A stretch of 64,000 bases of DNA, taken from Streptomyces sp. Act143 (lineage in GTDB: Bacteria > Actinomycetota > Actinomycetes > Streptomycetales > Streptomycetaceae). Location of the stretch: NCBI RefSeq assembly GCF_003143935.1, contig NZ_QFRX01000001.1:940071-1004070 (forward strand). The letters are read 5' to 3'. Under the pieces are notes generated by a model that saw nothing but the letters and a program-made list of their open reading frames with translations, was not told the origin of the DNA and made no database searches. Within the stretch, counting starts at the first letter, position 1. Each line of letters begins with the position of its first letter. Position numbers and translations under genes: made by a program. Positions 16,953 through 25,768 of the stretch are shown here, piece after piece.

Positions 16953-17969
16953 ATGACAGCCGGAACGATGCGCGCGTGGTCCGTGGTGCGGCCGGGGCCG
17001 GTGCGGGAGGGGCCCCTCCGGTGGGTCGAGAAGCCGGTGCCGGAGCCGGCGGACGACGAACTGCTCGTGCGGGTGACCGCCTGCGGGGTGTGCCGGACCG
17101 ATCTGCATGTCGCCGAGGGAGACCTGCCGGTACGCCGGCCCGGGGTGACACCGGGGCACGAGGTCGTCGGGGTGGTGGCGCGGGCGGCGGGCGGATTCGC
17201 CGTGGGCGACCGGGTGGGCGTGGCCTGGCTGCGCCGGACCGACGGCACCTGCGCGTACTGCCTGCGGGGCGCCGAGAACCTCTGCCCGGCCTCCCGGTAC
17301 ACGGGCTGGGACGCCGACGGCGGCTACGCCGAGTACACCACCGTCCCGGCCGCGTTCGCCCACCGGCTCCCCTCCGGCCTGGACGACGCGGCGGCGGCGC
17401 CGCTGCTGTGCGCGGGCATCATCGGCTACCGCGCGCTGCGCCGGGCCGCGCTGCCGCCGGGCGGACGGCTCGGGCTGTACGGGTTCGGCGGCAGCGCCCA
17501 TCTGTGCGCCCAGGTCGCGCTCGCCGAGGGTGCCACCGTGCACGTGCTGACGCGGGGCGCGGCGGCGCGACGGCTGGCGCTCGCCCTGGGAGCCGCTTCC
17601 GCGCAGGACGCGTACGCGGCGCCGCCCGAGCCGCTGGACAGCGCGATCCTGTTCGCCCCGGCCGGCGAGCTGGTCCCGGTGGCCCTGCGGGCCCTCGACC
17701 GGGGCGGGACGCTGGCGGTCGCCGGCATCCACCTCAGCGACATCCCGTCGCTGCGCTACGAGAGCGAGCTGTTCTACGAGAAGCAGCTGCGCAGCGTCAC
17801 CTCCAACACCCGCGAGGACGCGCGTGAGTTCCTGGCCCTGGCCGCCCGTCACGGTGTCCGCGCCACCACGCACGCCTATCCGATGCAGCGGGCCGACGAG
17901 GCATTGCGGGATCTGGAGGCGGGGCGTTTCGAGGGGGCGGCGGTGCTGGTCAACGGTCCGGACCGGTGA
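16953..17969 (+). CDS. Zinc-type alcohol dehydrogenase (MDR family)
   Basis: 338 residues. The catalytic-zinc signature CGVCRTDLH and P-G-H-E-V-V-G are intact, and [11 protein letters not shown] is the cofactor fold. The structural-zinc loop reads [15 protein letters not shown], so the first of four cysteines is Asp. It resembles the AdhA-like alcohol dehydrogenases of actinobacteria and should oxidise or reduce alcohols and aldehydes with NAD(P). GAGAGGGGG precedes the ATG. Confidence 0.87.
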   Translation: MTAGTMRAWSVVRPGPVREGPLRWVEKPVPEPADDELLVRVTACGVCRTDLHVAEGDLPVRRPGVTPGHEVVGVVARAAGGFAVGDRVGVAWLRRTDGTCAYCLRGAENLCPASRYTGWDADGGYAEYTTVPAAFAHRLPSGLDDAAAAPLLCAGIIGYRALRRAALPPGGRLGLYGFGGSAHLCAQVALAEGATVHVLTRGAAARRLALALGAASAQDAYAAPPEPLDSAILFAPAGELVPVALRALDRGGTLAVAGIHLSDIPSLRYESELFYEKQLRSVTSNTREDAREFLALAARHGVRATTHAYPMQRADEALRDLEAGRFEGAAVLVNGPDR

Positions 17970-18012
17970 GGCGGGCGGGGCCGAGGCGGCGGCGGACTGG
18001 AAGTACGGCCTC

Positions 18013-18052
18013 TTGACTCAGGTCGTACAGGTAGGCCAGTTTAACGATAAAC
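18013..18052 (+). promoter_or_regulatory. TTGACT -35 and LacI-type operator
   Basis: TTGACT (18013-18018) is a -35 hexamer. GTTTAACGATAAAC (18039-18052) has 5-bp dyad arms around a central CG, the layout of LacI/GalR-family operators. It overlaps the expected -10 and start region 26 bp before the arabinofuranosidase GTG. The LacI-family gene two positions downstream is the natural candidate to bind it. Confidence 0.6.
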
Positions 18053-18077
18053 ACGGCCTCGTCCTGGAGCGCATCAA

Positions 18078-19592
18078 GTGTCAGACGTCACCGCGGTCAT
18101 CAACCTCGACATCGAGGGCCCGACGATCAGCCGCCACCTCTACGGCCACTTCGCCGAACACCTCGGCCGCTGCATCTACGGCGGGTTCTGGGTCGGAGAG
18201 GACTCGCCGATCCCCAACGAAGGAGGCATCCGGCTGGATGTCGTCGAGGCGCTGCGCGCCCTGGACATCCCCAACCTCCGCTGGCCGGGCGGCTGTTTCG
18301 CCGACGAGTACCACTGGAAGGACGGCATCGGGCCGCGCGAGGAGCGGCCCCGGATGGTCAACACCCACTGGGGGAACGTCGAGGAGAACAACCACTTCGG
18401 CACCCACGAGTTCATGGCGCTGTGCGAACTCCTGGGCGCCGAGCCGTACATCAACGGCAACGTCGGCTCCGGCACCGTGCAGGAGATGAGCGAGTGGGTC
18501 GAATACCTCACCCGTGACGGCGACAGCCCGATGGTGCGGCTGCGCAAGGCCAACGGCCGTGCGGAGCCCTGGCGGGTGAGGTTCTGGGGCATCGGCAACG
18601 AGACCTGGGGCTGCGGCGGCAACATGCGCGCCGAGTACTCCGCGGACCTGGCCCGGCAGTACGCCACGTACTGCCGCGACCACGGCGACAACAAGCTGTA
18701 CCGGATCGCCTCGGGCGCCTCCGACGACGACTACAAGTGGACCGAGACGCTGATGCAGCAGATCAGCTGCTTCGGCTGCGAGGCCACCCCGAAGAGCTTC
18801 TTCCAGGGCATCTCTCTCCACTACTACACGCTGTCCGGCCCGTGGGAGGCGAAGGGCAGCGCCACGTCCTTCGACACCGAGGACTACTACCGCACGATGG
18901 CCGCGGCGCAGCGGATCGACCGGATCATCGCCGGTCACTCCGCGGTCATGGACGTCTACGACCCCGGCCGCACCGTGGGCCTGGTGCTGGACGAGTGGGG
19001 CACCTGGTGGGACGTCGAGCCCGGCACCGACCCCGGCTTCCTTTTCCAGCAGAACACCCTGCGGGACGCGCTCGTGGCCGGCACCCACTTCGACATCTTC
19101 CACAAGCACGCCGCCCGTCTGCACATGGCCAACATCGCGCAGACCGTCAACGTCCTGCAGGCGATGGTCCTGACCGACGGGGACGCGCTGGTCCTGACCC
19201 CGACGTACCACGTGTTCGAGATGAACAAGGGGCACCAGGACGCCGCGTCACTCGCCGTCCATCTGCGCGGCGACGCCCGCCGGACCGCCGGGGACACGGA
19301 ACTCCGGACGCTCTCCGCCTCCGCCAGCGTCAAGGACGGCACGGTCCTCGTCTCCCTGTCCAACCTCGACGCCGACGAGCCCGCCGAGGTGACCCTGGAC
19401 CTTCGCGGCGGGAGCCTCGGCGAGCCGACCGCACGCATCCTGACGGCCGGCCGTCTCCAGGACCACAACACCCCGGGCGCGCCGGAGGCGGTCAGCCCAC
19501 GCCCCTTCGACGGCCTCAGGACGCACGACCGGGGCCTCGCCCTGACCCTGCCACCGCACTCGTTCGTCACCGTCCGCGCCCCACTGGCCTGA
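18078..19592 (+). CDS. Alpha-L-arabinofuranosidase, GH51
   Basis: 504 residues, full length for GH51. The acid/base is Glu175 in GIGNETWG and the nucleophile Glu306 in LDEWGTWW. The N-terminal [14 protein letters not shown] segment and the C-terminal beta-sandwich are typical. There is no signal peptide, so it should trim arabinose from imported arabino-oligosaccharides inside the cell. GTG start with GGAG 8 bases upstream. The LacI regulator gene follows immediately. Confidence 0.93.
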   Translation: MSDVTAVINLDIEGPTISRHLYGHFAEHLGRCIYGGFWVGEDSPIPNEGGIRLDVVEALRALDIPNLRWPGGCFADEYHWKDGIGPREERPRMVNTHWGNVEENNHFGTHEFMALCELLGAEPYINGNVGSGTVQEMSEWVEYLTRDGDSPMVRLRKANGRAEPWRVRFWGIGNETWGCGGNMRAEYSADLARQYATYCRDHGDNKLYRIASGASDDDYKWTETLMQQISCFGCEATPKSFFQGISLHYYTLSGPWEAKGSATSFDTEDYYRTMAAAQRIDRIIAGHSAVMDVYDPGRTVGLVLDEWGTWWDVEPGTDPGFLFQQNTLRDALVAGTHFDIFHKHAARLHMANIAQTVNVLQAMVLTDGDALVLTPTYHVFEMNKGHQDAASLAVHLRGDARRTAGDTELRTLSASASVKDGTVLVSLSNLDADEPAEVTLDLRGGSLGEPTARILTAGRLQDHNTPGAPEAVSPRPFDGLRTHDRGLALTLPPHSFVTVRAPLA

Positions 19593-19663
19593 TGAGCCGT
19601 ACCGCGGCGGCGGTGTAGTAATGGTCCCCGGACGAAGTCGGCACCATGGAACCGGGGGTGTAC

Positions 19664-20689
19664 ATGGCGACCATGCAGGACGTGGCGCGCGCGGCCGGGG
19701 TCTCGGCGATGACGGTGTCCAACGTCATCAACGGTCACCCCAAGGTGAGCGCGGCGACGCGGGAGAAGGTCCTCGCGGCCATGGCGCGGCTCGACTACCG
19801 CGTCAACCTCTCCGCCCGCAACCTCCGCAAGGGCCGGACCGGCACGATCGGCCTCGCCGTCCCGGAGATCGACCGTCCGTATTACGGCCGGCTGGCCGCG
19901 GCGATCATCGCCGCGGCCGCCCCCCACGGCCTGCGGGTCGCCATCGAGCAGACCTCCGCCCTGCGCGAGACCGAACTCGAGGCGCTGGCCCTGTCCCGCA
20001 ACCGCCTCTACGACGGCCTGATCCTCAGCACGGTCGGCATGGGACCGCAGGACGCCGAGTGGCTGGTCATGGACCACCCGGTGGTCATTCTCGGGGAGCG
20101 GATCTTCGGCGGTCCCGTGGACCATGTCGCGATGCCCAATGTCGAGGCGTCCCGCGCGGCCACCCGGCACCTGATCGAACGGGGCTGCCGGCGTATCGCG
20201 TTCGTGAGCGGCGCGGTGGGCGAGGAGGTCGACGTGTCGAGCCTGCGGCACGCCGGCTACCAGGAGGCTCTGCTGGAGGCCGGTCTGCCCCTGGACCCCG
20301 GCCTGCGGCGGCGCGTGGCGGCGTTGTCCATGGCCGACGGGGCGCGCTGCGCCCACGAGCTGGTGGAGAGCGGGCTCGATGTCGACGGGGTGTTCTGTGT
20401 GACGGACACCGTCGCCATGGGCGTGCTGCGCGGCCTGGCCGATGCCGGGGTCCGGGTGCCGGACCAGGTCAAGGTGATCGGCTTCGACAACGTCACGGAG
20501 AGCGGTTTCCTGGTCCCCTCCCTCTCCACCGTCGACCCCGACCACGACGCGATGGCCGCACGGGCCGTCGGCCTCCTGGTCCGGCGCATCGAACAGCCCG
20601 CGTCCCGCCCGGAGCCGGAGGAGTTCGTCGGCCCGTACACGGTGGTGGCGCGGGAATCCACGGGCGGCCCGGCCCGAGACAGGGACTGA
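19664..20689 (+). CDS. LacI-family transcriptional regulator
   Basis: 341 residues from ATG 19664. The helix-turn-helix MQDVARAAGVSAMTVSNVINGHPKVS and the hinge helix (VNLSARNLRKGRTGTIGL) are complete. A periplasmic-binding-protein-like ligand domain follows, ending VIGFDNVTESGFLVPSLSTV. GGGGGTG lies 6 bases before this ATG, while an upstream in-frame ATG at 19646 has no such site. It likely represses the GH51 gene in the absence of an arabinose-containing inducer. Confidence 0.9.
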   Translation: MATMQDVARAAGVSAMTVSNVINGHPKVSAATREKVLAAMARLDYRVNLSARNLRKGRTGTIGLAVPEIDRPYYGRLAAAIIAAAAPHGLRVAIEQTSALRETELEALALSRNRLYDGLILSTVGMGPQDAEWLVMDHPVVILGERIFGGPVDHVAMPNVEASRAATRHLIERGCRRIAFVSGAVGEEVDVSSLRHAGYQEALLEAGLPLDPGLRRRVAALSMADGARCAHELVESGLDVDGVFCVTDTVAMGVLRGLADAGVRVPDQVKVIGFDNVTESGFLVPSLSTVDPDHDAMAARAVGLLVRRIEQPASRPEPEEFVGPYTVVARESTGGPARDRD

Positions 20690-20690
20690 C

Positions 20691-20759
20691 GCGGACCGTT
20701 CGCACGGACCGAGGCGGACCGCTCGCACGGACTGGCGTGGACCGATCGCACGGCCAAAC
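20691..20759. repeat. Three tandem 23-bp repeats
   Basis: Copies begin at 20691, 20714 and 20737 with the shared core GGACCG-N-TCGCACGG. Period is exactly 23 bp, with substitutions in the last third of each unit. They lie just after the LacI stop codon in a 302-bp gap. Nothing else is clear between 20760 and 20991 except the ribosome-binding site of the next gene. Confidence 0.7.
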
Positions 20760-20991
20760 GGTCGCGCACCGCTGTGCCGGACTGGCCCCGTCAGGTCCCG
20801 TGCCCGTGGCCCGGACGCGCCGCGATCACGACCGCGCCGAGGGTGACCTCGGGGGCCGGCAGGTCGAGCGCCCTCGCCCGGCACCACCCCTGCGAACGAC
20901 GCCCGGCGGTGACCGGCGGACGTCTTCCCCCTGCTGCCCGCCTGTGCTTGCCTGGGGAGCCGTTTTCCGTGGGCGTGGCGGGAGTTGCCGT

Positions 20992-21900
20992 ATGCGCAAG
21001 CCGTGGATCGTGGGAGTGCTGCTGGCCGCCGCGCTGCTCGGTGCGTGCGGGGACCCGGAGTCCGGGCCGGAGGCGGCCCCGCCGTCGCCGGCCGTTGTCA
21101 CCACGCACCAGCGCGCCGCCGCCAGCCCCAGCGCTACGGTCAGCGCGCCGGTCCGGGCGCCGAAGGTGCTGTATCTCGGGGACTCCCTGGCGATGGAGGC
21201 GCAGAAGGTGCTCGGTCAGGAGCTGCGCCGGGAGCTGCGCGCCGCCTACACGAGCCGGCCGTACTCGGGGACGACGGTCTGCGACTACCTGGAGGGCACC
21301 GGCGCCAAGTCCCTCGTACCGGACGGCGACAAGGCGGCGGCGCTGGTGCGGGCGCTGCACCCGGACTTCGTGGTGCTCCAGTTCTGGGGCAACGCGTGGG
21401 GCTACACCTGGTGCATGGACGGCATCACCCACGCCGGCGACCCCACGACGTACTACAAGCGCTACCGGGCCGACATGGCCCGGCTGACCGAGCAGATCGC
21501 CGCCGCGGGCGGCGCCGTACGGCCGCGGATCGTGTGGGTCGCGCAGGGCCCGGACCCGATCACCCCGGACCGGGTCCGGCGGGTCAACGAGCTGTACGCG
21601 AAGCAGGCCGCGGCGTCCGGGGACGTCGTCGCGGACGCGGGGGCCCGGGTGAGCGCGGCCGGGGACCGCTACGCCTGGGTGCAGTACCTGCCGTGCGACG
21701 CCTACGAGCACGAGCACCCGGACTACTGCACCCAGCCGGGCCGCGACCGGACCGCCCTGCACCTCGACAAGGACTACCTGCACTTCTGTCTGGCACCCAC
21801 GACGGCCACGCCGAAGCCCTGCCCGGTCCGCTCACCCGGCATCCTGCGGATCGCCCGGGAGATCACCCGGACGATCGCCGCGGGAACCCGGTCGCCCTGA
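20992..21900 (+). CDS. SGNH-hydrolase-like lipoprotein
   Basis: 302 residues. The signal peptide ends in a lipobox (LLGAC), so the protein should be lipid-anchored outside the membrane. A Ser/Pro/Thr linker leads to an SGNH domain: GDS nucleophile block (YLGDSLAMEA), oxyanion Asn block (FWGNAWG) and D-Y-L-H-F as the DxxH block. The fold resembles the extracellular domain of acyltransferase-3 proteins, so it may move acyl or acetyl groups on cell-surface polymers (inference). GGGAG lies 7 bases before the ATG. Confidence 0.82.
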   Translation: MRKPWIVGVLLAAALLGACGDPESGPEAAPPSPAVVTTHQRAAASPSATVSAPVRAPKVLYLGDSLAMEAQKVLGQELRRELRAAYTSRPYSGTTVCDYLEGTGAKSLVPDGDKAAALVRALHPDFVVLQFWGNAWGYTWCMDGITHAGDPTTYYKRYRADMARLTEQIAAAGGAVRPRIVWVAQGPDPITPDRVRRVNELYAKQAAASGDVVADAGARVSAAGDRYAWVQYLPCDAYEHEHPDYCTQPGRDRTALHLDKDYLHFCLAPTTATPKPCPVRSPGILRIAREITRTIAAGTRSP

Positions 21901-21917
21901 CCGCACGCGCCCGCTGT

Positions 21918-22400
21918 TCACTCACCCGCGTAGACCCGCTCCAGCTCCGCCTTGTCGAACTTGCCCATCGCCATGAACGCCTTGGTCACCCGGGTCGCCT
22001 TCGCCGGGTCGGGGTCGTTGACCATGTCCATCAGGTTGTCCGGGATGATCTGCCAGGACACGCCGTACTTGTCCTTCAGCCAGCCGCAGGGGCCGGGCTC
22101 GCCGCCGTTCTCGGTGAGCTCGGCCCAGTAGTAGTCGATCTCCTCCTGGTTCTCGCAGAAGAGCTGGAAGGAGACCGCCTCGGTGAACTTGAACTGCGGT
22201 CCGCCGTTCAGCGCGACGAACTTGTGACCGTTGGCCGTGAAGTCCACGGCCATCACGGAACCGGGCTCGCCCATGCCCGCCTCGTTGACCCGGGCGATGG
22301 AGCCGATGCTGGAGTTCTTGAAGATCGAGACGTAGTGGTGGGCGGCCTCCTCGGCCTGGCCGTCGAACCAGAGACACGTGGTGAAACCGTCGGTCGCCAT
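21918..22400 (-). CDS. VOC protein, PhnB / 3-demethylubiquinone-9 methyltransferase-like fold
   Basis: 160 residues. The N-terminal TTCLWFDGQAEEAAHHYVSIF and the C-terminal GWLKDKYGVSWQIIPDNL are the signature of this VOC subfamily. Despite the family name there is no methyltransferase motif. The biochemical role is unknown. It is divergent from the epoxide hydrolase gene. Confidence 0.87.
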   Translation of the reverse strand: MATDGFTTCLWFDGQAEEAAHHYVSIFKNSSIGSIARVNEAGMGEPGSVMAVDFTANGHKFVALNGGPQFKFTEAVSFQLFCENQEEIDYYWAELTENGGEPGPCGWLKDKYGVSWQIIPDNLMDMVNDPDPAKATRVTKAFMAMGKFDKAELERVYAGE

Positions 22401-22507
22401 GAGTACCTCCTGGGGCGTGGATCCGCTGTCATGGGGGTCGACTGATCCATGCCGCGAAACTCATCGCTCACGCCACCGGCAGCCTCGAACGGCCGACGCG
22501 TCGGCCC

Positions 22508-22520
22508 TAGCATCCGAACC
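22508..22520 (+). promoter_or_regulatory. -10 TAGCAT for a leaderless transcript
   Basis: TAGCAT (22508-22513) ends 7 bases before the ATG at 22521, with no ribosome-binding site. Transcription is predicted to start at the A of the ATG. Confidence 0.5.
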
Positions 22521-23735
22521 ATGACGTCAGCTCGCACGGACCGCAGCACGGAGAGCATCCGGCCCTACCGCATCGACATCCCGCAGAGCGACCTCGACGA
22601 CCTCCGCGCCCGCCTCGACCGCACCCGCTGGCCCGACGACCTGTCGGCGACCGGATGGGCGTACGGCGTCCCGGCGGACTACCTGCGCGACCTCGTCCAC
22701 CACTGGCGGCACTCCTACGACTGGCGGGCCGCCGAGGCACGGCTCAACGAGTGGCCCCAGTTCACCACCGTCATCGACGGCACGACCGTGCACTTCGCCC
22801 ACGTCCGCTCCCCCGAACCGGACGCCGTCCCGCTGATCGTGACGCACGGCTGGCCCGGTTCGATCGTCGAATTCCTGGACATCGTGGGCCCGTTGACCGA
22901 TCCCGTGGCCCACGGCGGCGATCCCGCCGACGCCTTCCACGTCGTCCTGCCGAGCATTCCCGGCTTCACGCTCTCCGGGCCGCCCGCGGACACCGGCTGG
23001 GAGCCGGGCCGGGTCGCCCACGCCTGGGCCGAGCTGATGCGACGGCTGGGCTACGCCCGGTTCGGGGCGCAGGGCGGCGACTGGGGTTCGGCGATCTCCC
23101 GTGAGCTGGGCCGGGCGTACCCCGACCGGGTCGTCGGCGTGCACCTCAATCTGCTGATGGGCGCGCAGGCCACCCACGAGCCGACCGAGGAGGAGCTCGC
23201 CGCGCTCGGCCCCGGGGAGCGGGAGCGCACACGGGAGTCCTGGCGCCGGTGGAGCGACTGGTCGCGCGACGGGATCGGGTACGCGATCCTGCAGTCCACC
23301 AGGCCACAGACCCTGGCCTACGCCCTGACCGACTCACCGGTCGGCCAACTCGCCTGGATCGTCGAGAAGTTCCAGGCGTGGACGGACTCGGAGCGGTACC
23401 CGGAGGAGGCCGTCGACCGGGACCGGATGCTGACCAACGTGATGCTGTACTGGCTGACGGGCACGGCCGGTTCGGCCGCCCGCATCTACTACGAGCGCGG
23501 CCACGCCCGGGGCGAGCGGGTGGCCCGGCCGGCCGAGCCGTCCGCGGCCCCGACGGCCGTGGCCGTCTTCCCGGCCGAGATCTCGATCCCGCTGCGGCGG
23601 CACGCGGAACGCACCGAGAACATCGTGCGCTGGACGGAACTCGACCGCGGCGGGCACTTCGCGGCGATGGAGGAGCCGGACCTGCTGGTCGCGGACGTGC
23701 GGGCGTTCTTCCGGCAGTTGCGCGAAAAGGCCTGA
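22521..23735 (+). CDS. Epoxide hydrolase (EHN-domain alpha/beta hydrolase)
   Basis: 404 residues. The N-terminal lid domain (about 12-115) is the epoxide-hydrolase N-terminal type, followed by an alpha/beta-hydrolase core. HGWPGS (109-114) forms the oxyanion hole, Asp187 in GGDWGS is the nucleophile and GGHFAAME carries the catalytic His. It should open epoxides to diols in the cytosol. Its own regulator is not apparent. Confidence 0.9.
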   Translation: MTSARTDRSTESIRPYRIDIPQSDLDDLRARLDRTRWPDDLSATGWAYGVPADYLRDLVHHWRHSYDWRAAEARLNEWPQFTTVIDGTTVHFAHVRSPEPDAVPLIVTHGWPGSIVEFLDIVGPLTDPVAHGGDPADAFHVVLPSIPGFTLSGPPADTGWEPGRVAHAWAELMRRLGYARFGAQGGDWGSAISRELGRAYPDRVVGVHLNLLMGAQATHEPTEEELAALGPGERERTRESWRRWSDWSRDGIGYAILQSTRPQTLAYALTDSPVGQLAWIVEKFQAWTDSERYPEEAVDRDRMLTNVMLYWLTGTAGSAARIYYERGHARGERVARPAEPSAAPTAVAVFPAEISIPLRRHAERTENIVRWTELDRGGHFAAMEEPDLLVADVRAFFRQLREKA

Positions 23736-23757
23736 TCAGAGGGGCTCTGCTGGGCTG

Positions 23758-23789
23758 CTCTGCCGGTGGCGAATCTGCCACCGGCAGAG
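23758..23789 (+). promoter_or_regulatory. PopR box upstream of clpP3
   Basis: TCTGCC-ACC-GGCAGA (23774-23788) is exactly the box reported for PopR in S. lividans (TCTGCC-3N-GGCAGA). A degenerate copy TCTGCC-GGT-GGCGAA lies at 23759-23773. The two together form a 13-bp inverted repeat, CTCTGCCGGTGGC with its complement, around a 6-nt loop. It lies about 76 bp before the clpP3 ATG. Confidence 0.88.
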
Positions 23790-23864
23790 AAATCCCCCGG
23801 CCGCGTCCCCCGGGGCCGACAGTGAGGTGGACGGCATCCCCGACCACTTCGCACGGAGGAACCG

Positions 23865-24503
23865 ATGACTTCACTCACCCCGCTCCTGCCGCGGGCCGAG
23901 GAGGGCGACACCCCGCCCTCCCGGTTCGACGACGATCTGGCCGCCCAGTTGCTCGGGCAGCGGATCGTCCTGCTCGGCACCCAGGTCGACGAGGTCTCCG
24001 CCAACCGCGTCTGCTCACAGCTGCTGATCCTGTCCGCCGAGGACCCCCGCACCGACATCAGCCTGTACATCAACAGCCCGGGCGGTTCCGTGTACGCGGG
24101 CCTCGCCATCTACGACACCATGCGGCTGATCCCGAACGACGTGTCGACGCTCGCCATGGGGTTCGCGGCGAGCATGGGCCAGTTCCTGCTCTGCGCCGGC
24201 GCGCCCGGCAAGCGGTACGCCCTGCCCAACGCGCGGATCATGATGCACCAGGGGTCGGCGGGCATCGGCGGCACCACGGCCGACATCGAGATCCAGGCGG
24301 AGAACCTGGAGCACAGCAAGCGGACCATGGAGCGGCTGCTGGCCGAGAACACGGGCCAGACCCCGGAGACCATCGCCCGCGACGGCGACCGGGACCGCTG
24401 GTTCACGGCCGAGGAGGCCAGGGAGTACGGCATGGTGGACCGGGTCCTGGAGTCCCTCGCGGACGTCCGCCCGGCCGCCTCGAAGCGACGGATGGGGCTG
24501 TGA
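23865..24503 (+). CDS. clpP3: ATP-dependent Clp protease proteolytic subunit ClpP3
   Basis: 212 residues. The Ser103 (GFAASMGQ), His128 (RIMMHQG) and Asp173 triad is intact. The [18 protein letters not shown] segment is the substrate-binding strand region. ClpP forms double-heptamer chambers that work with Clp ATPases. GGAGGAA precedes the ATG. clpP4 follows after one base, and a PopR box lies upstream. In S. lividans this operon is silent unless ClpP1 is missing and PopR accumulates. Confidence 0.93.
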   Translation: MTSLTPLLPRAEEGDTPPSRFDDDLAAQLLGQRIVLLGTQVDEVSANRVCSQLLILSAEDPRTDISLYINSPGGSVYAGLAIYDTMRLIPNDVSTLAMGFAASMGQFLLCAGAPGKRYALPNARIMMHQGSAGIGGTTADIEIQAENLEHSKRTMERLLAENTGQTPETIARDGDRDRWFTAEEAREYGMVDRVLESLADVRPAASKRRMGL

Positions 24504-24504
24504 C

Positions 24505-25107
24505 ATGGCGAACTACACGATTCCGTACGTCGTCGAGCGCACCGCGCACGGCGAGCGCTCCTCCGATGTGTTCAGCCGGCTGCTGTCGGAGCGGATCATC
24601 TTCCTCGGCACCGAGATCGACGACGGCGTGGCCAACGTCGTCATCGCGCAACTGCTCCATCTGGAGTCGTCGGCGCCGGACCACGAGATCTCGATCTACA
24701 TCAACTCCCCCGGCGGATCGTTCACTTCGCTGATGGCGATCTACGACGCGATGACCTACGTCCAGGCGCCGATCTCCACGGTCTGCGTCGGCCAGGCGGC
24801 CTCCACCGCGGCCGTGCTCCTCGCCGGCGGGGACCCGGGGCGACGGATCGTGCTGGAGCACGCGCGCGTGCTGCTCGGCCAGCCGGCCAGCGGCGGCAGC
24901 CGGGGCATGATCTCCGACCTCGCGCTCCAGGCCAAGGAGATGATCCGGATCCGGGCGCAGGTGGAGGAGGTGCTCGCGCGGCACACCCATCACGACATCG
25001 CGACGCTGCGCGCCGACATGGACCGCGACAAGGTCTTCACCGCGCAGGAGGCCGTGGCGTACGGGCTGGCCGACGAGGTCCTCAGCCGGCGCCTCGTGAG
25101 GGTGTGA
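24505..25107 (+). CDS. clpP4: Clp protease subunit ClpP4, catalytic His replaced by Gly
   Basis: 200 residues. The nucleophile Ser100 (VGQAASTAA) and an Asp near 171 are present, but the strand carrying the catalytic His reads R-V-L-L-G-Q-P, giving Gly125 where ClpP1/2/3 have His. I checked the codon (ggc) in the DNA. Unless another His substitutes (His119 is two turns away), the subunit should have little or no peptidase activity and would act structurally in a mixed ring with ClpP3. It starts one base after the clpP3 stop. Confidence 0.9.
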   Translation: MANYTIPYVVERTAHGERSSDVFSRLLSERIIFLGTEIDDGVANVVIAQLLHLESSAPDHEISIYINSPGGSFTSLMAIYDAMTYVQAPISTVCVGQAASTAAVLLAGGDPGRRIVLEHARVLLGQPASGGSRGMISDLALQAKEMIRIRAQVEEVLARHTHHDIATLRADMDRDKVFTAQEAVAYGLADEVLSRRLVRV

Positions 25108-25122
25108 GGCGCCGGGTGCGCG

Positions 25123-25686
25123 TCAGGCGGCCAGGCAGAGTCCGTCGTACGACGATGTCGTCGCCCGGCGACTGCCGGCGGACGTGCGGCTGGTGAGCCG
25201 GACGAGCTCGCCCTGGGCCCGTGCGAGCAGGTCGCCGAGGCCGAGGCCGAGGGCCTGGGCGGCGGCCGCGAGGACCTCCGACGAGGCTTCCTTGCGGCCC
25301 CGCTCCACCTCGGAGAGATAGGGCATGGAGATCCGGGCGGCGTCGGCGACGTCCTTCAACGTGCGTTCCTGAGCGAGTCGTTCACGCCGCAGGACGTCAC
25401 CGACCAGGTCTCGCCAGAGGGGTTCTTTGGCGGGCGGCACGACATCGGCGGGGCTGCCGGAAACCGGGCGGACGACGGTGGACCCGCCGGAGACCGGCCG
25501 GACGACGGTGGACCCGCCGGAGACCGGCCGGACCACGGGACGCTCGCTCACCCGGCGGGCAGCCGTGGAGCCGTCAGGCGCCGGGCGGGCGGTGGGGCGG
25601 TCGGTCACCGGGCGGGCGGTTCCTGGGCGCGCGGCGGCCGGGCGCAGCGGGACGACGCGGGCTTGGTTCGGCGCTTGTTCGCTCAC
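25123..25686 (-). CDS. popR: PopR, activator of clpP3-clpP4 and ClpP substrate
   Basis: 187 residues. The C-terminal half has an XRE-type helix-turn-helix (RTLKDVADAARISMPYLSEVERGRKEASSE). The last residues are L-C-L-A-A; in S. lividans the terminal Ala-Ala is needed for ClpP-dependent degradation of PopR. The N-terminal 85 residues are Pro/Val/Arg-rich and contain a repeated ten-residue unit. The gene faces clpP4 with 15 bp between their stops. GTG start lies 6 bases after a TAGGCT -10. Confidence 0.92.
   Translation of the reverse strand: MSEQAPNQARVVPLRPAAARPGTARPVTDRPTARPAPDGSTAARRVSERPVVRPVSGGSTVVRPVSGGSTVVRPVSGSPADVVPPAKEPLWRDLVGDVLRRERLAQERTLKDVADAARISMPYLSEVERGRKEASSEVLAAAAQALGLGLGDLLARAQGELVRLTSRTSAGSRRATTSSYDGLCLAA
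25471..25530. repeat. Perfect 30-bp tandem repeat inside popR
   Basis: Two identical 30-bp units (25471-25500 and 25501-25530) encode the ten-residue unit RPVSGGSTVV twice; a third partial copy follows on the N-terminal side. The length keeps the reading frame, so copy number can vary without breaking PopR. Confidence 0.95.
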
Positions 25687-25692
25687 CTTCCC

Positions 25693-25698
25693 AGCCTA
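25693..25698 (-). promoter_or_regulatory. popR -10 element TAGGCT
   Basis: TAGGCT on the minus strand ends 6 bases before the popR GTG, suggesting a leaderless or nearly leaderless message. A TTCCCA hexamer 17 bp further upstream is a weak -35. A TCTGCC half-box occurs at about 25732. Confidence 0.45.
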
Positions 25699-25768
25699 AA
25701 AGCGCTGGACGCCCTGGGAAGGGATCAGCATTCTGCCCTGGGTGAATTCCGGCTGTGGAGGTGCGGGC

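Noticed and set aside
15562..16956. Open frames through the GC-rich repeat tract
   Set aside because: Several frames stay open at once, the translations are repetitive and unrelated to known proteins, and no ribosome-binding site is present.
20691..20759. CRISPR array
   Set aside because: Only three contiguous imperfect 23-bp copies without spacers, and no cas genes.
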